Shown: positions 1-9,167 of the stretch, one piece after another | How positions within the stretch are numbered: position 1 is the stretch's first letter | How the letters are laid out: each line of letters starts with the position of its first letter | DNA from: Glycomyces harbinensis | Lineage (GTDB): Bacteria > Actinomycetota > Actinomycetes > Mycobacteriales > Micromonosporaceae | Direction: 5' to 3' | Assembly (NCBI RefSeq): GCF_900101745.1 | Contig: NZ_FNAD01000017.1 | Span: 62,001 to 126,000 of the forward strand | DNA length: 64,000 nucleotides | Made by a program: the position numbers and the translations under genes | Notes under the pieces: generated by a model | The model's database searches: none | What the model was told of the DNA's origin: nothing | The model's input: only the letters and a program-made list of their open reading frames with translations

Positions 1-926
1 TCGGCGCGCGTCTCGGCGGACTTGGCGCGCTCCTCGGCGTCGCGGGCGCGGTTCTCGGCGTCGGAGACGAGCTTCTGGGTCTCGGCGACGGCGCGGGTGT
101 GGCGCTCGGACTCCTCGCGCTCGGACTTCTCCTTGCGCTCGGCCAGTTCGAGGTCGAGGGCCTGAAGGTCCTTGTCGCGCTTCTCCTTCGCCTCGGCGAA
201 GAGCTTCGCGGCCTCGGCGCGCTTCTCCTCGGCCTCGCGGGCGGCCTTGGCGCGGAGCTGGGTGATCTCGCGGTCGGCGGTGGCGCGCAGGGTCGCGACC
301 TCGCGCTCGACGGAGGCCTTGAGCTCGGCGACCTCGTGGCCGGTGGCGGTGCGCAGCTGCTTGGTCTCGCGCTCGGCGTCGGCGCGGAGGGTCTCGCATT
401 CGCGGCGGGCGTTGGTCCGCAGCTCCGCGACCTCGCGCTCGACCTGCGTGCGGAGGGTGTTCGCCTCGCGCTCGGCGTTCTGCTTCAGGCTGCCGGCCTC
501 GCCGCGGGCGGCGTCGGTGATCTCGCGCGACTCCAGGCGGGCGGCCGAGAGGATGCCCTCGGTCTCGCGCTTGGCCTCGGCGCGGTGCTCGTTCGCCTGC
601 TCCTCGGCCAACCGCAGGATCTGCTCGACCCGGGTGCCGAGCCCGGAGAGCGTCGGGCGGGTGTTCTCCTCGAGCTGCTTCTGCTGCTCGCCGAGGCGCT
701 GCTCGAGTCCCTGGACCCGCTGCTCGGCCTGGCGCAGACGACGCTGGGCGTCGGTCATCCGCTGCTCGGCCTCGGTGCGCTGCTGCTCGGTCTGGGTCAG
801 TTTGGCGAGGTTCTTCTGGATGAAGTCATCCACCTGGTGCCGGTCGTAACCCCGCAACTGCACGGGGAATTCCGGCACCGATTGGTCGTTGTCGAAAAAG
901 GTACTGCTGGAGGGCTGCTGCGACAT
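1..926 (-). CDS. scy: Scy-like DivIVA-domain coiled-coil polarity protein (3' end outside window)
   Basis: Only the first 308 codons are visible; the frame is open to the window edge. Residues about 20-60 form a short DivIVA-like N-terminal segment (VQLRGYDRHQVDDFIQKN), followed by uninterrupted heptad-like coiled coil extremely rich in Glu, Arg, Ala and Gln (for example AEREANTLRTQVEREVAELR). This composition is typical of the proteins annotated as 'cellulose-binding' in Streptomyces, i.e. Scy/FilP, which scaffold the hyphal tip together with DivIVA. The next genes are a methylmalonyl-CoA epimerase, a thiolase and MeaB, the order I recall beside scy in Streptomyces coelicolor, which is why Scy is preferred over FilP. 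The ATG at 926 was chosen as the first Met before the DivIVA-like segment; no strong ribosome binding site precedes it. Function is inferred from family and synteny. Confidence 0.75.
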   Translation of the reverse strand, partial: MSQQPSSSTFFDNDQSVPEFPVQLRGYDRHQVDDFIQKNLAKLTQTEQQRTEAEQRMTDAQRRLRQAEQRVQGLEQRLGEQQKQLEENTRPTLSGLGTRVEQILRLAEEQANEHRAEAKRETEGILSAARLESREITDAARGEAGSLKQNAEREANTLRTQVEREVAELRTNARRECETLRADAERETKQLRTATGHEVAELKASVEREVATLRATADREITQLRAKAAREAEEKRAEAAKLFAEAKEKRDKDLQALDLELAERKEKSEREESERHTRAVAETQKLVSDAENRARDAEERAKSAETRA

Positions 927-1154
927 GGACCAATACTTGCAGACGCAACCGGATCTGTCGACAGCAAGGTCAGGGGTTTATGGGCCCCGAATCACCCGTA
1001 ACACTAGCCGCAAAACGGGCGAAATCCTTGAAACAACACGGAACTCGTATCGGACGTCGTTTCCGATTTGTTCACGCGTCACCCGTTGGGCGTCACCAAT
1101 CCGACACTCCCGGCGCCGCCCTGCGCCGGGCCGGGAGCCGCGACCGCAAGGGCC
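927..1154. other. Intergenic region upstream of the Scy-like gene
   Basis: This 228-bp gap between two minus-strand genes is locally A/T-richer than its surroundings (about 1000-1080) and should carry the promoter of the Scy-like gene. No confident -10/-35 pair or coding potential was found. Confidence 0.4.
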
Positions 1155-1583
1155 CTAAGCGGGTTCGACCAGCTCCACCAGGACGCCCCCCGCGTCCCTC
1201 GGATGCACGAAGTTGATCTTGGAGCCCGCGGTGCCCTGGCGCGCTTCGTCATAGAGCAGGTGCGCGCCCCGCTCGCGCAGCGCCGCGGCGGCCGCCTCGA
1301 CGTCCTCGACGGTGAACGCCAGCTGCTGCAGCCCCGGCCCCCTCCGGCCGAGGAAGTGCGCGATCGGCGACTCCTCGTGCAGCGGCGCGAGCAGCTGCAC
1401 CTGCGCGCCGCCCTCGGGCCACGCGACCATCACCTCGACCACGCCCTGCGCCTCGTTGACCTCGCGGTGCACCGCCCTGCCGCCCAGCGCGCCCTCGTAC
1501 CACTCCAGGGCCGCGTCCAGGTCCGGGACCGCGATGCCCACGTGATCGATGCGCCGCAATCCGATTCCCTCAGTGAACGTCAT
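1155..1583 (-). CDS. mce: Methylmalonyl-CoA epimerase
   Basis: This 142-residue VOC/glyoxalase-fold protein interconverts (2R)- and (2S)-methylmalonyl-CoA, the step linking propionyl-CoA carboxylase to methylmalonyl-CoA mutase. Visible hallmarks are the N-terminal RRIDHVGIAVPDLDAAL strand with its metal-binding His, a second-half GLQQLAFTVEDV repeat with conserved His/Gln positions, and the C-terminal VHPRDAGGVLVELVEP with the metal-binding Glu. Length is normal for the family. The frame is open far upstream (to 2645), but that extension runs antisense through the thiolase gene and has no family similarity. ATG 1583 sits 7 nt after a TACGCT -10 box, so a leaderless transcript is likely. It is divergent from the thiolase-meaB operon with only 33 bp between starts. 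Confidence 0.93.
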   Translation of the reverse strand: MTFTEGIGLRRIDHVGIAVPDLDAALEWYEGALGGRAVHREVNEAQGVVEVMVAWPEGGAQVQLLAPLHEESPIAHFLGRRGPGLQQLAFTVEDVEAAAAALRERGAHLLYDEARQGTAGSKINFVHPRDAGGVLVELVEPA

Positions 1584-1600
1584 ACGATCGAGCGTATCGA
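1582..1600. promoter_or_regulatory. Compact divergent promoter with inverted repeat (mce / thiolase)
   Basis: The 33-bp gap contains an inverted repeat ATACG-N6-CGTAT at 1582-1597. On the minus strand TACGCT (1596-1591) is a plausible -10 box exactly 7 nt from the mce ATG, giving a leaderless start. On the plus strand the thiolase has an ordinary GGAGG ribosome binding site just before its ATG. A shared regulator is an inference. Confidence 0.45.
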
Positions 1601-1616
1601 CCAACGGAGGTCCGCC

Positions 1617-2774
1617 ATGAACGACAACACCGTCATCCTCGCCGCCGCCCGGACACCCATCGGGCGTTTCAACGGCGCGCTCGCCGAGATCCCCGCCACC
1701 GACCTGGCCGGGACCGCGATCCGAGCCGCGATCGAACGGGCCGGCATCGGCCCCGAACACGTGGACCAGGTCATCCTCGGGCAGGTCCTGTCCGCCGGAT
1801 GCGGCCAGAACCCCGCCCGCCAGGCCGCCGTGGCCGCCGGGCTGCCGATGCGCGTCCCCGCGCTGTCGGTCAACAAGGTCTGCCTCTCCGGGCTGACCGC
1901 CGTCGGCCTGGCCGACCAGCTCCTGCGCGGCGGCGCCGCCGACGTGATCGTCGCCGGGGGCATGGAGTCCATGAGCCGCGCCCCGCACCTGCTGCCGGGC
2001 TCGCGCCGCGGCTTCAAGTACGGCGAGGCCGTCCTGATCGACCACCTCGCCCACGACGGGCTCACCGACGCCTACGACGGCATCTCGATGGGCGAGTCCA
2101 CCGAGCGCCACCTCAAGGACCGCTCGCTCACCCGCGAGCAGCAGGACGCGTTCGCCGCCGACTCGCACCAGCGGGCCGCCAAGGCCGCCGACCGCCTCGC
2201 CGAGGAGATCACCCCGGTCGAGACCCGCAAGGGCCTCATCGACGCCGACGAGGGCGTGCGGGGCGACTCGACCCCCGAGAAGCTCGGGCAGCTGCGCCCG
2301 GCCTTCACCGAGAACGGCACCATCACCGCCGCCACCGCGTCCCAGATCTCCGACGGCGCCTCCGCGCTGGTGCTGACCCGCAAGTCGCTCGCCGAGGCCA
2401 ACGGCTGGGCCTGGACCGCCGAGATCCTCGCCTACGCCACCGTCGCCGGACCCGACAACTCCCTGCTCGACCAGCCTGCGAACGCGATCGCGAAGGCGCT
2501 CGGCCTCGCCGGCCTGGCCGTGTCCGACCTCGACGTGGTGGAGATGAACGAGGCGTTCGCCGCGGTCGTCCTCGCCTCGGCCGAGACCCTCGGCGTGAGC
2601 CTGGAGGCCGTCAACCCCGACGGCGGCGCGATCGCCCTCGGCCACCCGATCGGGGCCTCCGGCGCCCGCCTCGCCCAGACCCTCGCCCGCCAGCTCGCCC
2701 CCGGGCAGCTCGGCGCGGCCGGGCTGTGCGGCGGCGGCGGACAGGGCGACGCGATCATCCTCAAGGGAGCTTGA
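1617..2774 (+). CDS. Acetyl-CoA C-acetyltransferase (thiolase II)
   Basis: This 385-residue thiolase condenses two acetyl-CoA to acetoacetyl-CoA, or performs the reverse cleavage. The nucleophilic Cys89 lies in NKVCLSGL. The NEAF motif, the GHPIGASGAR histidine loop and the C-terminal CGGGGQGDA cysteine loop are all intact, and length is typical of biosynthetic thiolases. ATG 1617 is preceded by GGAGG. The stop overlaps the meaB start by one base (TGATG), indicating translational coupling. Together with mce and meaB it forms the acyl-CoA / methylmalonyl-CoA module that flanks scy in streptomycetes. Confidence 0.95.
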   Translation: MNDNTVILAAARTPIGRFNGALAEIPATDLAGTAIRAAIERAGIGPEHVDQVILGQVLSAGCGQNPARQAAVAAGLPMRVPALSVNKVCLSGLTAVGLADQLLRGGAADVIVAGGMESMSRAPHLLPGSRRGFKYGEAVLIDHLAHDGLTDAYDGISMGESTERHLKDRSLTREQQDAFAADSHQRAAKAADRLAEEITPVETRKGLIDADEGVRGDSTPEKLGQLRPAFTENGTITAATASQISDGASALVLTRKSLAEANGWAWTAEILAYATVAGPDNSLLDQPANAIAKALGLAGLAVSDLDVVEMNEAFAAVVLASAETLGVSLEAVNPDGGAIALGHPIGASGARLAQTLARQLAPGQLGAAGLCGGGGQGDAIILKGA

Positions 2775-3700
2775 TGGGCCTGCACGACATCGTGGCGGCG
2801 GCCCGGGCGGGCGACCGCCGGGCCACCGCCCGACTCCTGACCGCCGTGGAGAACCAGACGCCCGACGCTCCCGAGGTGGCGCGCCGGGTCCTGGGCGGCG
2901 ACGCGCTCATCGTCGGCATCACCGGCTCGCCCGGCGTGGGCAAGTCCACGCTCGTCTCCGCGCTCATCGCGGCCTGGCGCGAGGCGGGACTGCGCGTCGC
3001 CGTGCTCGCCGTGGACCCGTCGAGCCCGTTCTCGGGCGGCGCGATCCTCGGCGACCGCGTCCGCATGGCCGACCACGCCCTCGACGAGGGCGTGTACATC
3101 CGCTCGGTCGCCACCCGCGGCCACCTCGGCGGCCTCGCGGCGACCACCGGCGCGGGCGTGCGGCTCCTCGAAGGGCTCGGCTTCGACGTGGTGATCGTCG
3201 AGACCGTCGGCGTCGGCCAGGCCGAGGTCGAGATCGCGAGCCTCGCCGACACGACGCTCCTGCTGCTCGCCCCCGGCATGGGCGACGGCATCCAGGCCGT
3301 CAAGGCCGGGGTCGTGGAGATCGCCGACGTCTACGTGGTCAACAAGGCCGACCGGCCCGGCGCCGACGGCACCGTGCGCGACCTCAAGGCCATGATGAGC
3401 CTCGTCCGGCGCGAACCCGGCGAGTGGCGACAGCCCGTGTGCACCACGGTCGCCTCCGAGGCGAAGGGGATCGACGAGCTCGTCGCCGCGATCGGCAAGC
3501 ACCGCGACTGGCTCGCCGGGGGCGACCACCTCGCCCTCAAGCGCCGGAGGCGGGCGGCCGCGGAGATCCGCGCCCGCGTCGAGGCGGCGCTGCGCGAGCG
3601 CTACCGGGTGACCGAGGAGCTGGCGGAGGCGGTCGCGAACGGCGAGACGGACGTGGCCTCGGCCGCCGAGAGGGTGCTCCGCGGCGACGGCGACGCGTAG
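2774..3700 (+). CDS. meaB: Methylmalonyl-CoA mutase-associated GTPase MeaB
   Basis: This 308-residue G3E-family GTPase (ArgK/MeaB) protects and reloads B12-dependent methylmalonyl-CoA mutase. The Walker A GSPGVGKST is at residues 51-59, followed by AVDPSSPFSGGAILGDRVRM, the Walker B-type VETVGVGQAE and the base-recognition NKAD. The C-terminal helices match the dimerisation arm. The start overlaps the upstream thiolase stop by one base. The mutase genes are not in the window, so MeaB acts in trans, as does the epimerase upstream. Older annotations as 'ArgK lysine-arginine-ornithine kinase' are superseded by the MeaB assignment. Confidence 0.95.
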   Translation: MGLHDIVAAARAGDRRATARLLTAVENQTPDAPEVARRVLGGDALIVGITGSPGVGKSTLVSALIAAWREAGLRVAVLAVDPSSPFSGGAILGDRVRMADHALDEGVYIRSVATRGHLGGLAATTGAGVRLLEGLGFDVVIVETVGVGQAEVEIASLADTTLLLLAPGMGDGIQAVKAGVVEIADVYVVNKADRPGADGTVRDLKAMMSLVRREPGEWRQPVCTTVASEAKGIDELVAAIGKHRDWLAGGDHLALKRRRRAAAEIRARVEAALRERYRVTEELAEAVANGETDVASAAERVLRGDGDA

Positions 3701-3704
3701 CCCG

Positions 3705-3735
3705 CACGGTTCGCCGGGGGCCCCGGCGAGCCGTG
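3705..3735 (+). terminator. Hairpin terminator after meaB
   Basis: Nearly perfect inverted repeat (cacggttcgccgggg / ccccggcgagccgtg, one G-T wobble) beginning 4 nt after the meaB stop. As is common in high-GC actinobacteria there is no U-tract. Confidence 0.65.
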
Positions 3736-3768
3736 AACTTGAGCGAGCCGACACCCCGTAAACCGCTT

Positions 3769-3803
3769 CGCCTTCGCCGCAGGTGGCTCCGTAAACTGGA
3801 ACG
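3769..3803 (+). promoter_or_regulatory. Leaderless valS promoter
   Basis: A TAAACT -10 box (3792-3797) ends 6 nt before the valS GTG and no Shine-Dalgarno sequence is present, so transcription probably begins at or next to the start codon. The -35 region around 3769-3774 is weak. No T-box is visible upstream of valS, in contrast to ileS. Confidence 0.5.
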
Positions 3804-6422
3804 GTGACAGACGCAGCGAAGCAACATCGAGACCTGGCCGCCCACTTGCCGAAGACGTACGCGCCCGTAGAGGTAGAGGCTCGTCGTTACGCGAAGTGGG
3901 TAGCCGACGGTCGCTTCAAGGCTGCCGACGACTCGGACCGCGACCCTTACGCGATCGTGATCCCGCCGCCGAACGTGACCGGCCAGCTGCACCTGGGCCA
4001 CGCGCTCGACCACACCCTCATCGACTCCCTCGTGCGCCGCGAGCGCATGAGGGGCAAGGAGGCCCTGTTCCTGCCGGGCACCGACCACGCCGGGATCTCG
4101 ACGCAGAACGTGGTGGAGCGCCAGCTCGCCGACAAGGAGGGCCTGTCCCGCCACGACCTGGGCCGCGACGCGTTCGTGGACAAGGTGTGGGAGTGGAAGG
4201 ACGTCTACCACGAGCGCATCACCTCGCAGATGAAGAAGATCGGCGACGGCGTCGACTGGGACCGCGAGCGGTTCACGCTCGACGACGGCCTCTCCAGCGC
4301 CGTGCAGACGATGTTCAAGCGCATGTACGACGACGGCATGATCTACCGCGCCGAGCGCATCATCAACTGGTGCCCGCGCTGCATGACCGCCCTGTCGGAC
4401 ATCGAGGTGGAGCACCAGGAGGACGCGGGCGAGCTGGTGTCGATGCGCTACGGCGAGGGCGAGGCCTCGATCGTGGTGGCGACGACGCGTCTGGAGACGA
4501 TGCTGGGCGACACGGCCGTGGCCGTGCACCCCGAGGACGAGCGCTACCGGCACCTGCTCGGCACGACGGTGGAGGTGCCCTTCACCGGGCGGCGCATCCC
4601 GATCGTGGCCGACGCGCACGTCGATCCCGAGTTCGGGACCGGCGCGGTGAAGGTGACGCCGGCGCATGACCCGAACGACTTCGCGATCGGCCAGCGCCAC
4701 GGCCTCGAATCCATCCTGATCATGGACGAGCGCGGCGTGATCACCGCGCACGGGCCGTTCCAGGGCCTGGACCGGTTCGAGGCGCGTTCGGCGATCGCGG
4801 CCGCTTTGCGGGCCGATGGCCGGATCGTGGCCGAGAAGCGCCCGTACATGCACGCGGTCGGGCACTGCGAGCGCTGCGACACCACGGTGGAGCCGCGGTT
4901 GTCGAAGCAGTGGTTCGTCAAGGTGGAGCGCCTCGCGAAGGCCGCCGGCGACGCGGTGCGGTCGGGTGAGACGAAGATCCACCCGCCGGAGATGGAGAAG
5001 CGGTTCTTCTCGTGGGTGGACAACCTCCTGGACTGGTGCATCTCGCGCCAGCTGTGGTGGGGCCACCGCATCCCGATCTGGTACGGGCCGAACGGCGAAG
5101 AGCTGTGCGTGGGCCCGGGCGAGACCGCTCCGGAAGGCTACGTGCAGGACCCGGACGTGCTCGACACGTGGTTCTCCTCGGGCCTGTGGCCGTTCTCGAC
5201 GTTCGGCTGGCCGGAGGAGACGAAGGCGCTCGAGAAGTTCTATCCGACGGCGGTGCTGGTCACCGGCTGGGACATCATCTTCTTCTGGGTGGTCCGGATG
5301 ATGATGTTCGGGACCTACGCGATGGGCAAGGCGCCCTTCGGCGAAGTGTTCCTGCACGGTCTCCTGCGCGACAAGAACGGCAAGAAGATGTCGAAGTCCT
5401 CGGGCAACGGCATCGACCCGCTCGAGGTGGTCGACCAGTACGGTGCGGACGCGCTGCGGTTCATGCTCGCGCGCGACGCGAACCCCGGCGCGGACGCGAT
5501 CGCCTCGATCGAGCTCGCCGAGATCTCGCGGAACTTCTGCAACAAGCTGTGGAACGGGACCCGGTTCGCGCTGATGAGCGGCGCGACGGTGGAGGGCGAC
5601 CTGCCCGCCGACCTGTCGCTCATCGACCGGTGGATCCTCTCGCGCCTGTCGAACACGATCGAAGCGGTCGACGGCCACTTCGAGACCTACGAGTTCGCCA
5701 AGGCCATGGACGCGCTCTACCACTTCGCGTGGGACGACGTGTTCGACTGGTACCTGGAGCTGACCAAGCCGGTGCTCGCCGAAGGCGGCCCGAAGGCGGA
5801 CGACACGCGCCGCGTGATCGGGCACGTCTTCGACCAGCTGCTGCGCCTGCTCCACCCGGTGATCCCGTTCGTGACCGAGGAGCTGTGGCTCACGCTCACC
5901 GGCGGCGAGGACCGCGGCGACTCGCTCACCGTGGCCGCCTGGCCGACCGCGGCCGGGTCGGACGCCGAGGCCGAACGCCTCGTGGGCGCCCTCCAGCACC
6001 TCGTGACCGAAGTCCGCCGCTTCCGTTCGGACCAGGGCGTCAACCCCGGCCAGCGGGTGGCGGCCCGCATCACCGGCCTGGAGGCGGCCGGACTGGGCGA
6101 CATCGAGGGTCTCATCCGCGCGTTCGCGAAACTCGACCCCGAAGGGGAGGGCTTCGCCCCGACCGCGGAACTGGCCGTGTCCGACCAGGTCCACGTCGCG
6201 CTCGACACGTCCGGGACGATCGACGTCGCGGCCGAGCGGGCCCGGCTCGACAAGGCCCTCAAGGCCGCCGAGAAGGAGCTGGCCACCACGACCGGGAAGC
6301 TCGGCAACGAGGCGTTCCTGGCGAAGGCGCCCGACGCCGTGGTCGACAAGATCAAGGCGCGCAAGGCCACCGCCGAGGCCGACATCGCGCGCATCACCGC
6401 GCAGCTCGACCGACTGGCCTAG
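3804..6422 (+). CDS. valS: Valyl-tRNA synthetase
   Basis: This class Ia aminoacyl-tRNA synthetase of 872 residues charges tRNA-Val. The HIGH-type motif (HLGH, residues 63-66) follows PPNVTGQL, and KMSKS is at residues 528-532. A large editing (CP1) domain lies between them, including [19 protein letters not shown] and [16 protein letters not shown]. The C-terminus ends in the typical ValS coiled coil ([21 protein letters not shown]). Length agrees with actinobacterial ValS. The GTG start at 3804 lies just before the family's N-terminus and 6 nt after a -10 box. The gene is followed by a strong terminator and then folC, the usual actinobacterial order. Confidence 0.98.
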   Translation: MTDAAKQHRDLAAHLPKTYAPVEVEARRYAKWVADGRFKAADDSDRDPYAIVIPPPNVTGQLHLGHALDHTLIDSLVRRERMRGKEALFLPGTDHAGISTQNVVERQLADKEGLSRHDLGRDAFVDKVWEWKDVYHERITSQMKKIGDGVDWDRERFTLDDGLSSAVQTMFKRMYDDGMIYRAERIINWCPRCMTALSDIEVEHQEDAGELVSMRYGEGEASIVVATTRLETMLGDTAVAVHPEDERYRHLLGTTVEVPFTGRRIPIVADAHVDPEFGTGAVKVTPAHDPNDFAIGQRHGLESILIMDERGVITAHGPFQGLDRFEARSAIAAALRADGRIVAEKRPYMHAVGHCERCDTTVEPRLSKQWFVKVERLAKAAGDAVRSGETKIHPPEMEKRFFSWVDNLLDWCISRQLWWGHRIPIWYGPNGEELCVGPGETAPEGYVQDPDVLDTWFSSGLWPFSTFGWPEETKALEKFYPTAVLVTGWDIIFFWVVRMMMFGTYAMGKAPFGEVFLHGLLRDKNGKKMSKSSGNGIDPLEVVDQYGADALRFMLARDANPGADAIASIELAEISRNFCNKLWNGTRFALMSGATVEGDLPADLSLIDRWILSRLSNTIEAVDGHFETYEFAKAMDALYHFAWDDVFDWYLELTKPVLAEGGPKADDTRRVIGHVFDQLLRLLHPVIPFVTEELWLTLTGGEDRGDSLTVAAWPTAAGSDAEAERLVGALQHLVTEVRRFRSDQGVNPGQRVAARITGLEAAGLGDIEGLIRAFAKLDPEGEGFAPTAELAVSDQVHVALDTSGTIDVAAERARLDKALKAAEKELATTTGKLGNEAFLAKAPDAVVDKIKARKATAEADIARITAQLDRLA

Positions 6423-6426
6423 GGAA

Positions 6427-6462
6427 GGCGCGGCGGCCGTCCCCGGGGACGGCCGCCGCGCC
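6427..6462 (+). terminator. Strong hairpin terminator after valS
   Basis: Perfect 16-bp inverted repeat with a CCGG loop, beginning 5 nt after the valS stop. There is no T-run. It separates valS from the folC operon. Confidence 0.75.
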
Positions 6463-6505
6463 GACCACACGCACGGCTCGCAAGCACCAGACGGGGGACT
6501 CCACC

Positions 6506-7843
6506 TTGAACGCCGAACTCGCCCAAGTCGAGGCCGCGCTCGAAGCGCGCGGCTTCTCGCGCTGGGACTTCACGCTCGACCGCATCAAGCAGCTGCTGGA
6601 CATGATGGGCGACCCGCAGCGGTCGTTCCGGTCCGTGCACATCACCGGCACCAACGGCAAGACCTCGACCTCCCGCATGATCGAGCGGCTGCTGCGCGGG
6701 CACGGCCTGCGCACCGGCATGTTCACCTCGCCGCACCTCAACGACGTCACCGAGCGCGTGTGCATCGACGGCGAACCGATCTCGCCCGAGAGGCTCGCGG
6801 CCGCCTACTACGAGATCGCGCCGCTCGCCGACCTCGTCGACCGCGAGGCCCCCGAGGCCCTCACCTACTTCGAGATGACCGTCGCGCTCGCCATGGGCGC
6901 CTTCGCCGACACCCCGATCGACGTCGGCGTCATCGAGGTCGGCCTCGGTGGCGAGACCGACTCGACCAACGTGCTCAACGCCGAGGTCGCGGTCATCACG
7001 CCCATCGGCATCGACCACACCAAGTGGCTCGGCGAGACCCTCGCCGAGATCGCGACCATGAAGGCCGGGATCGTCCACGAGGGCTCGACCCTCGTCACCT
7101 CGGTGCAGGAGCGCTCGGCGATGGAGCCGCTGCTGCGCCGCGCCAACGCCGTCGGCGCGAAACTCGTGCCCGAGGGCCGCGGCTTCGAGGTCACCGCCCG
7201 CGAGGTCGCCGTCGGCGGCCAGCTCGTCACCATCGAGACCCGCGCCGCCCGCTACCAGGACCTGTTCCTGCCGCTGCACGGCGAATACCAGGCGCACAAC
7301 GCGGCCCTCGCGCTCGCGGCCGTCGAGGTCCTCCTCGGCGCCGGCGAGCCGAAGGCGCTCGACGCCGAAGTCGTCGGAGCGGCCTTCGCGGACTTCACGT
7401 CCCCGGGCCGCCTGGAAGTCGTCCGCACCGCCCCCACGGTCGTCCTCGACGCCGCCCACAACCCCGCCGGCATGGAGGCGATGGCCAAGGCCGTCGAGGA
7501 GGAGTTCAACTTCCGCAAGCTCGTCGGCGTCGTCGGCATGCTCGCGGACAAGGAGACCGAGCACATGCTCGAACTCCTGGAGCCGCTCCTCGAGGAGATC
7601 GTCATCACCAAGTCCTCCTCGGACCGGGCCATGCCCGCGGCGACGCTCGCGAAGCTCGCCCGCGAGGTCTTCGGCGAGGACCGGGTCGTCGTCATCCCGC
7701 ACATGGCCGACGCGATCGCCCGCGGCATCGAACTCGCCGAGGAGGCCGACGACGTCTACGAGTCCGGCGGCGGCGTCCTCGTCACCGGCTCGGTCTTCAC
7801 CGTCGCCGACGCCCGCCGCATCCTGGTGGGCCGCCGTGGCTGA
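6506..7843 (+). CDS. folC: Bifunctional folylpolyglutamate synthase / dihydrofolate synthase
   Basis: This 445-residue Mur-ligase-family enzyme adds glutamate to dihydropteroate and to folates. The ATP-binding P-loop TGTNGKT is at residues 47-53; SPHLNDVTERV, the EVGLGGETDSTNVL segment, IGIDHTKWLG and the C-terminal domain motif VVLDAAHNPAG are all visible. The TTG at 6506 was chosen because GGGGG lies about 8 nt upstream and the protein then starts just before the N-terminal helix; the first ATG (6601) would cut into the fold. The stop overlaps the DUF4233 gene by 8 nt, so the two are translationally coupled. Confidence 0.93.
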   Translation: MNAELAQVEAALEARGFSRWDFTLDRIKQLLDMMGDPQRSFRSVHITGTNGKTSTSRMIERLLRGHGLRTGMFTSPHLNDVTERVCIDGEPISPERLAAAYYEIAPLADLVDREAPEALTYFEMTVALAMGAFADTPIDVGVIEVGLGGETDSTNVLNAEVAVITPIGIDHTKWLGETLAEIATMKAGIVHEGSTLVTSVQERSAMEPLLRRANAVGAKLVPEGRGFEVTAREVAVGGQLVTIETRAARYQDLFLPLHGEYQAHNAALALAAVEVLLGAGEPKALDAEVVGAAFADFTSPGRLEVVRTAPTVVLDAAHNPAGMEAMAKAVEEEFNFRKLVGVVGMLADKETEHMLELLEPLLEEIVITKSSSDRAMPAATLAKLAREVFGEDRVVVIPHMADAIARGIELAEEADDVYESGGGVLVTGSVFTVADARRILVGRRG

Positions 7844-8255
7844 GCACGGGCGCGAGCACCCCGAGGAGCCCGAAGAGGCCGAGGCGCCCTGGACCGGGCC
7901 GGACCCGTCCCGCTCGGGCCTGCGCGACCCCGACCGCGCCGCGCGCACCCTCGCGGCCATGGCGCTGAGCTTCGAGGCGCTGGCGCTGCTGCTGGCGATC
8001 GTGCCGATGCGGATGATCCTGGACGACAGCGGAACCGCGACCGCGGTGATCGTGATCCTCACGGCCGCATGCGTCCTGCTCGCCGGGATGTCCAAGCGGC
8101 CCTGGGTGTGGCCCGCAGGCGCGGTGCTCCAGCTCGCGGTGATCGCCTGCTGGCCGATCCACTGGTCCCTCGGCACGGCCGGAGTCGTCTTCGCCCTGGT
8201 CTGGGCCTACTGCTGGTACGTGAAAGCGCAACTGGGAAGGCCGCCCAAGCGATGA
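7836..8255 (+). CDS. DUF4233 membrane protein encoded with folC
   Basis: This 139-residue protein has an acidic, Pro-rich N-terminus (about 40 residues) followed by four predicted membrane helices (AMALSFEALALLLAIVPM, TAVIVILTAACVLLAGM, GAVLQLAVIACW, TAGVVFALVWAYCW). It matches the DUF4233 family that sits immediately downstream of folC in many actinobacteria; its function is unknown. The GTG start overlaps the folC stop by 8 nt, and its own stop overlaps the next ATG (ATGA). Confidence 0.85.
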   Translation: MAEHGREHPEEPEEAEAPWTGPDPSRSGLRDPDRAARTLAAMALSFEALALLLAIVPMRMILDDSGTATAVIVILTAACVLLAGMSKRPWVWPAGAVLQLAVIACWPIHWSLGTAGVVFALVWAYCWYVKAQLGRPPKR

Positions 8256-8773
8256 GCCCGATCCTGGAGACCGAACGGCTCGCATTGCGCCCCTTGGCCG
8301 CCGCCGACGCCGAAGCGCTCGCCGCCATCAACGCCGACCCCGAGGTCATGCGCTACATCGGCGGCGGCAGCCCGCTCACCGCGGAGGAGACCGAAGCGCG
8401 CACCGCGAAAGCGGAGGCGCACTGGGACGCGCACGGCTGGGGCGTCTTCGCCGTCAGCGAACGCGACACCGGCGCCCTGGTCGGCTGGGCCGCGCTGGCG
8501 ACCCCCGCGTTCCTGCCGGAGATCCTGCCCGCCACCGAACTCGGCTGGCGCGTCAAGCGCGACCGGTGGGGCCGCGGCTACGCGCCCGAGGCGGCGCGGG
8601 CCGTGCTCGGCTTCGCGTTCGGGGAGCTCGGTCTCGACCGCGTGGTCTCGTGCATCCACAGCGAGAACGCCGCCTCGATCCGCGTGGCCGAGAAGCTCGG
8701 CATGACCCTCGAACGGGTGACCGTCGTCCCCGGCCACGAGGTTCCTTGCAGCGTCTACGAACTGAAGGCCTGA
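8252..8773 (+). CDS. GNAT-family N-acetyltransferase (RimJ/RimL type)
   Basis: This 173-residue acetyltransferase shows the N-terminal LETERLALRPLAAADAEAL strand and the acetyl-CoA-binding A motif RWGRGYAPEAARAVLGFAF, followed by the family's C-terminal NAASIRVAEKLGMTLE signature. The class acetylates protein N-termini or small amines; the substrate here cannot be read from sequence. It is coupled to the DUF4233 gene by an ATGA overlap. In many actinobacteria ndk follows DUF4233 directly, so this gene marks the left edge of an apparent insertion. Confidence 0.88.
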   Translation: MSPILETERLALRPLAAADAEALAAINADPEVMRYIGGGSPLTAEETEARTAKAEAHWDAHGWGVFAVSERDTGALVGWAALATPAFLPEILPATELGWRVKRDRWGRGYAPEAARAVLGFAFGELGLDRVVSCIHSENAASIRVAEKLGMTLERVTVVPGHEVPCSVYELKA

Positions 8774-8783
8774 ACGGGGGCGG

Positions 8784-8966
8784 TCAGCGCTCGGCGCCGT
8801 CGCGGCCCGCCGTCCACCCGCTCGGGATCGGCTCGCCGGAGGTCGGCGCCGCGTCCCGCGGGCCGGTGCGCTCGGCCCGGCGGCGGCGCCGGTCCCGGAC
8901 GCCGGTCACCGCGGCGGCGGTCGCCACGGCGCCGATGATCACGCCCGCCAGCAACAGCTCGACCAT
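8784..8966 (-). CDS. Small single-TM membrane protein
   Basis: A 60-residue protein with one N-terminal transmembrane helix (VELLLAGVIIGAVATAAAVTG) followed by a strongly basic DRRRRRAER stop-transfer sequence and a short Pro/Gly-rich cytosolic tail. A good ribosome binding site (GAGGAG) lies 6 nt before the ATG, which supports expression. No family is recognised. It is divergent from the SCO252x-like operon and convergent with the GNAT gene. Confidence 0.6.
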   Translation of the reverse strand: MVELLLAGVIIGAVATAAAVTGVRDRRRRRAERTGPRDAAPTSGEPIPSGWTAGRDGAER

Positions 8967-9167
8967 GTCGACTCCTCGTGCGTTCGGGAGGACCGGTTCG
9001 CCCGGTTCGCCATCCCTACTCATAGGACGCTTGAGGGGCCCCTCCCGGACGTTCGCCGTCTGTCGGGTAGCCGACAACACGCGTTCTGCGAGTCCGTCTG
9101 TGTCGCATGGGCATGCCATAGTGAAGATGTCCGATTCGGTCCTGCGAGCGCTCGGCGGTGGTCCCTT

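Noticed and set aside
99-1001. 300-codon plus-strand frame opposite the Scy-like gene
   Set aside because: It is the antisense of coiled-coil codons (Leu/Gly/Ala-rich) and has no ribosome binding site; the minus-strand frame shows clear coiled-coil and DivIVA-like features.
1155-2645. 496-codon minus-strand frame over mce and the thiolase gene
   Set aside because: Only the last 142 codons resemble a family (methylmalonyl-CoA epimerase). The rest is antisense to an intact thiolase and has Gly/Val/Arg-rich filler composition.
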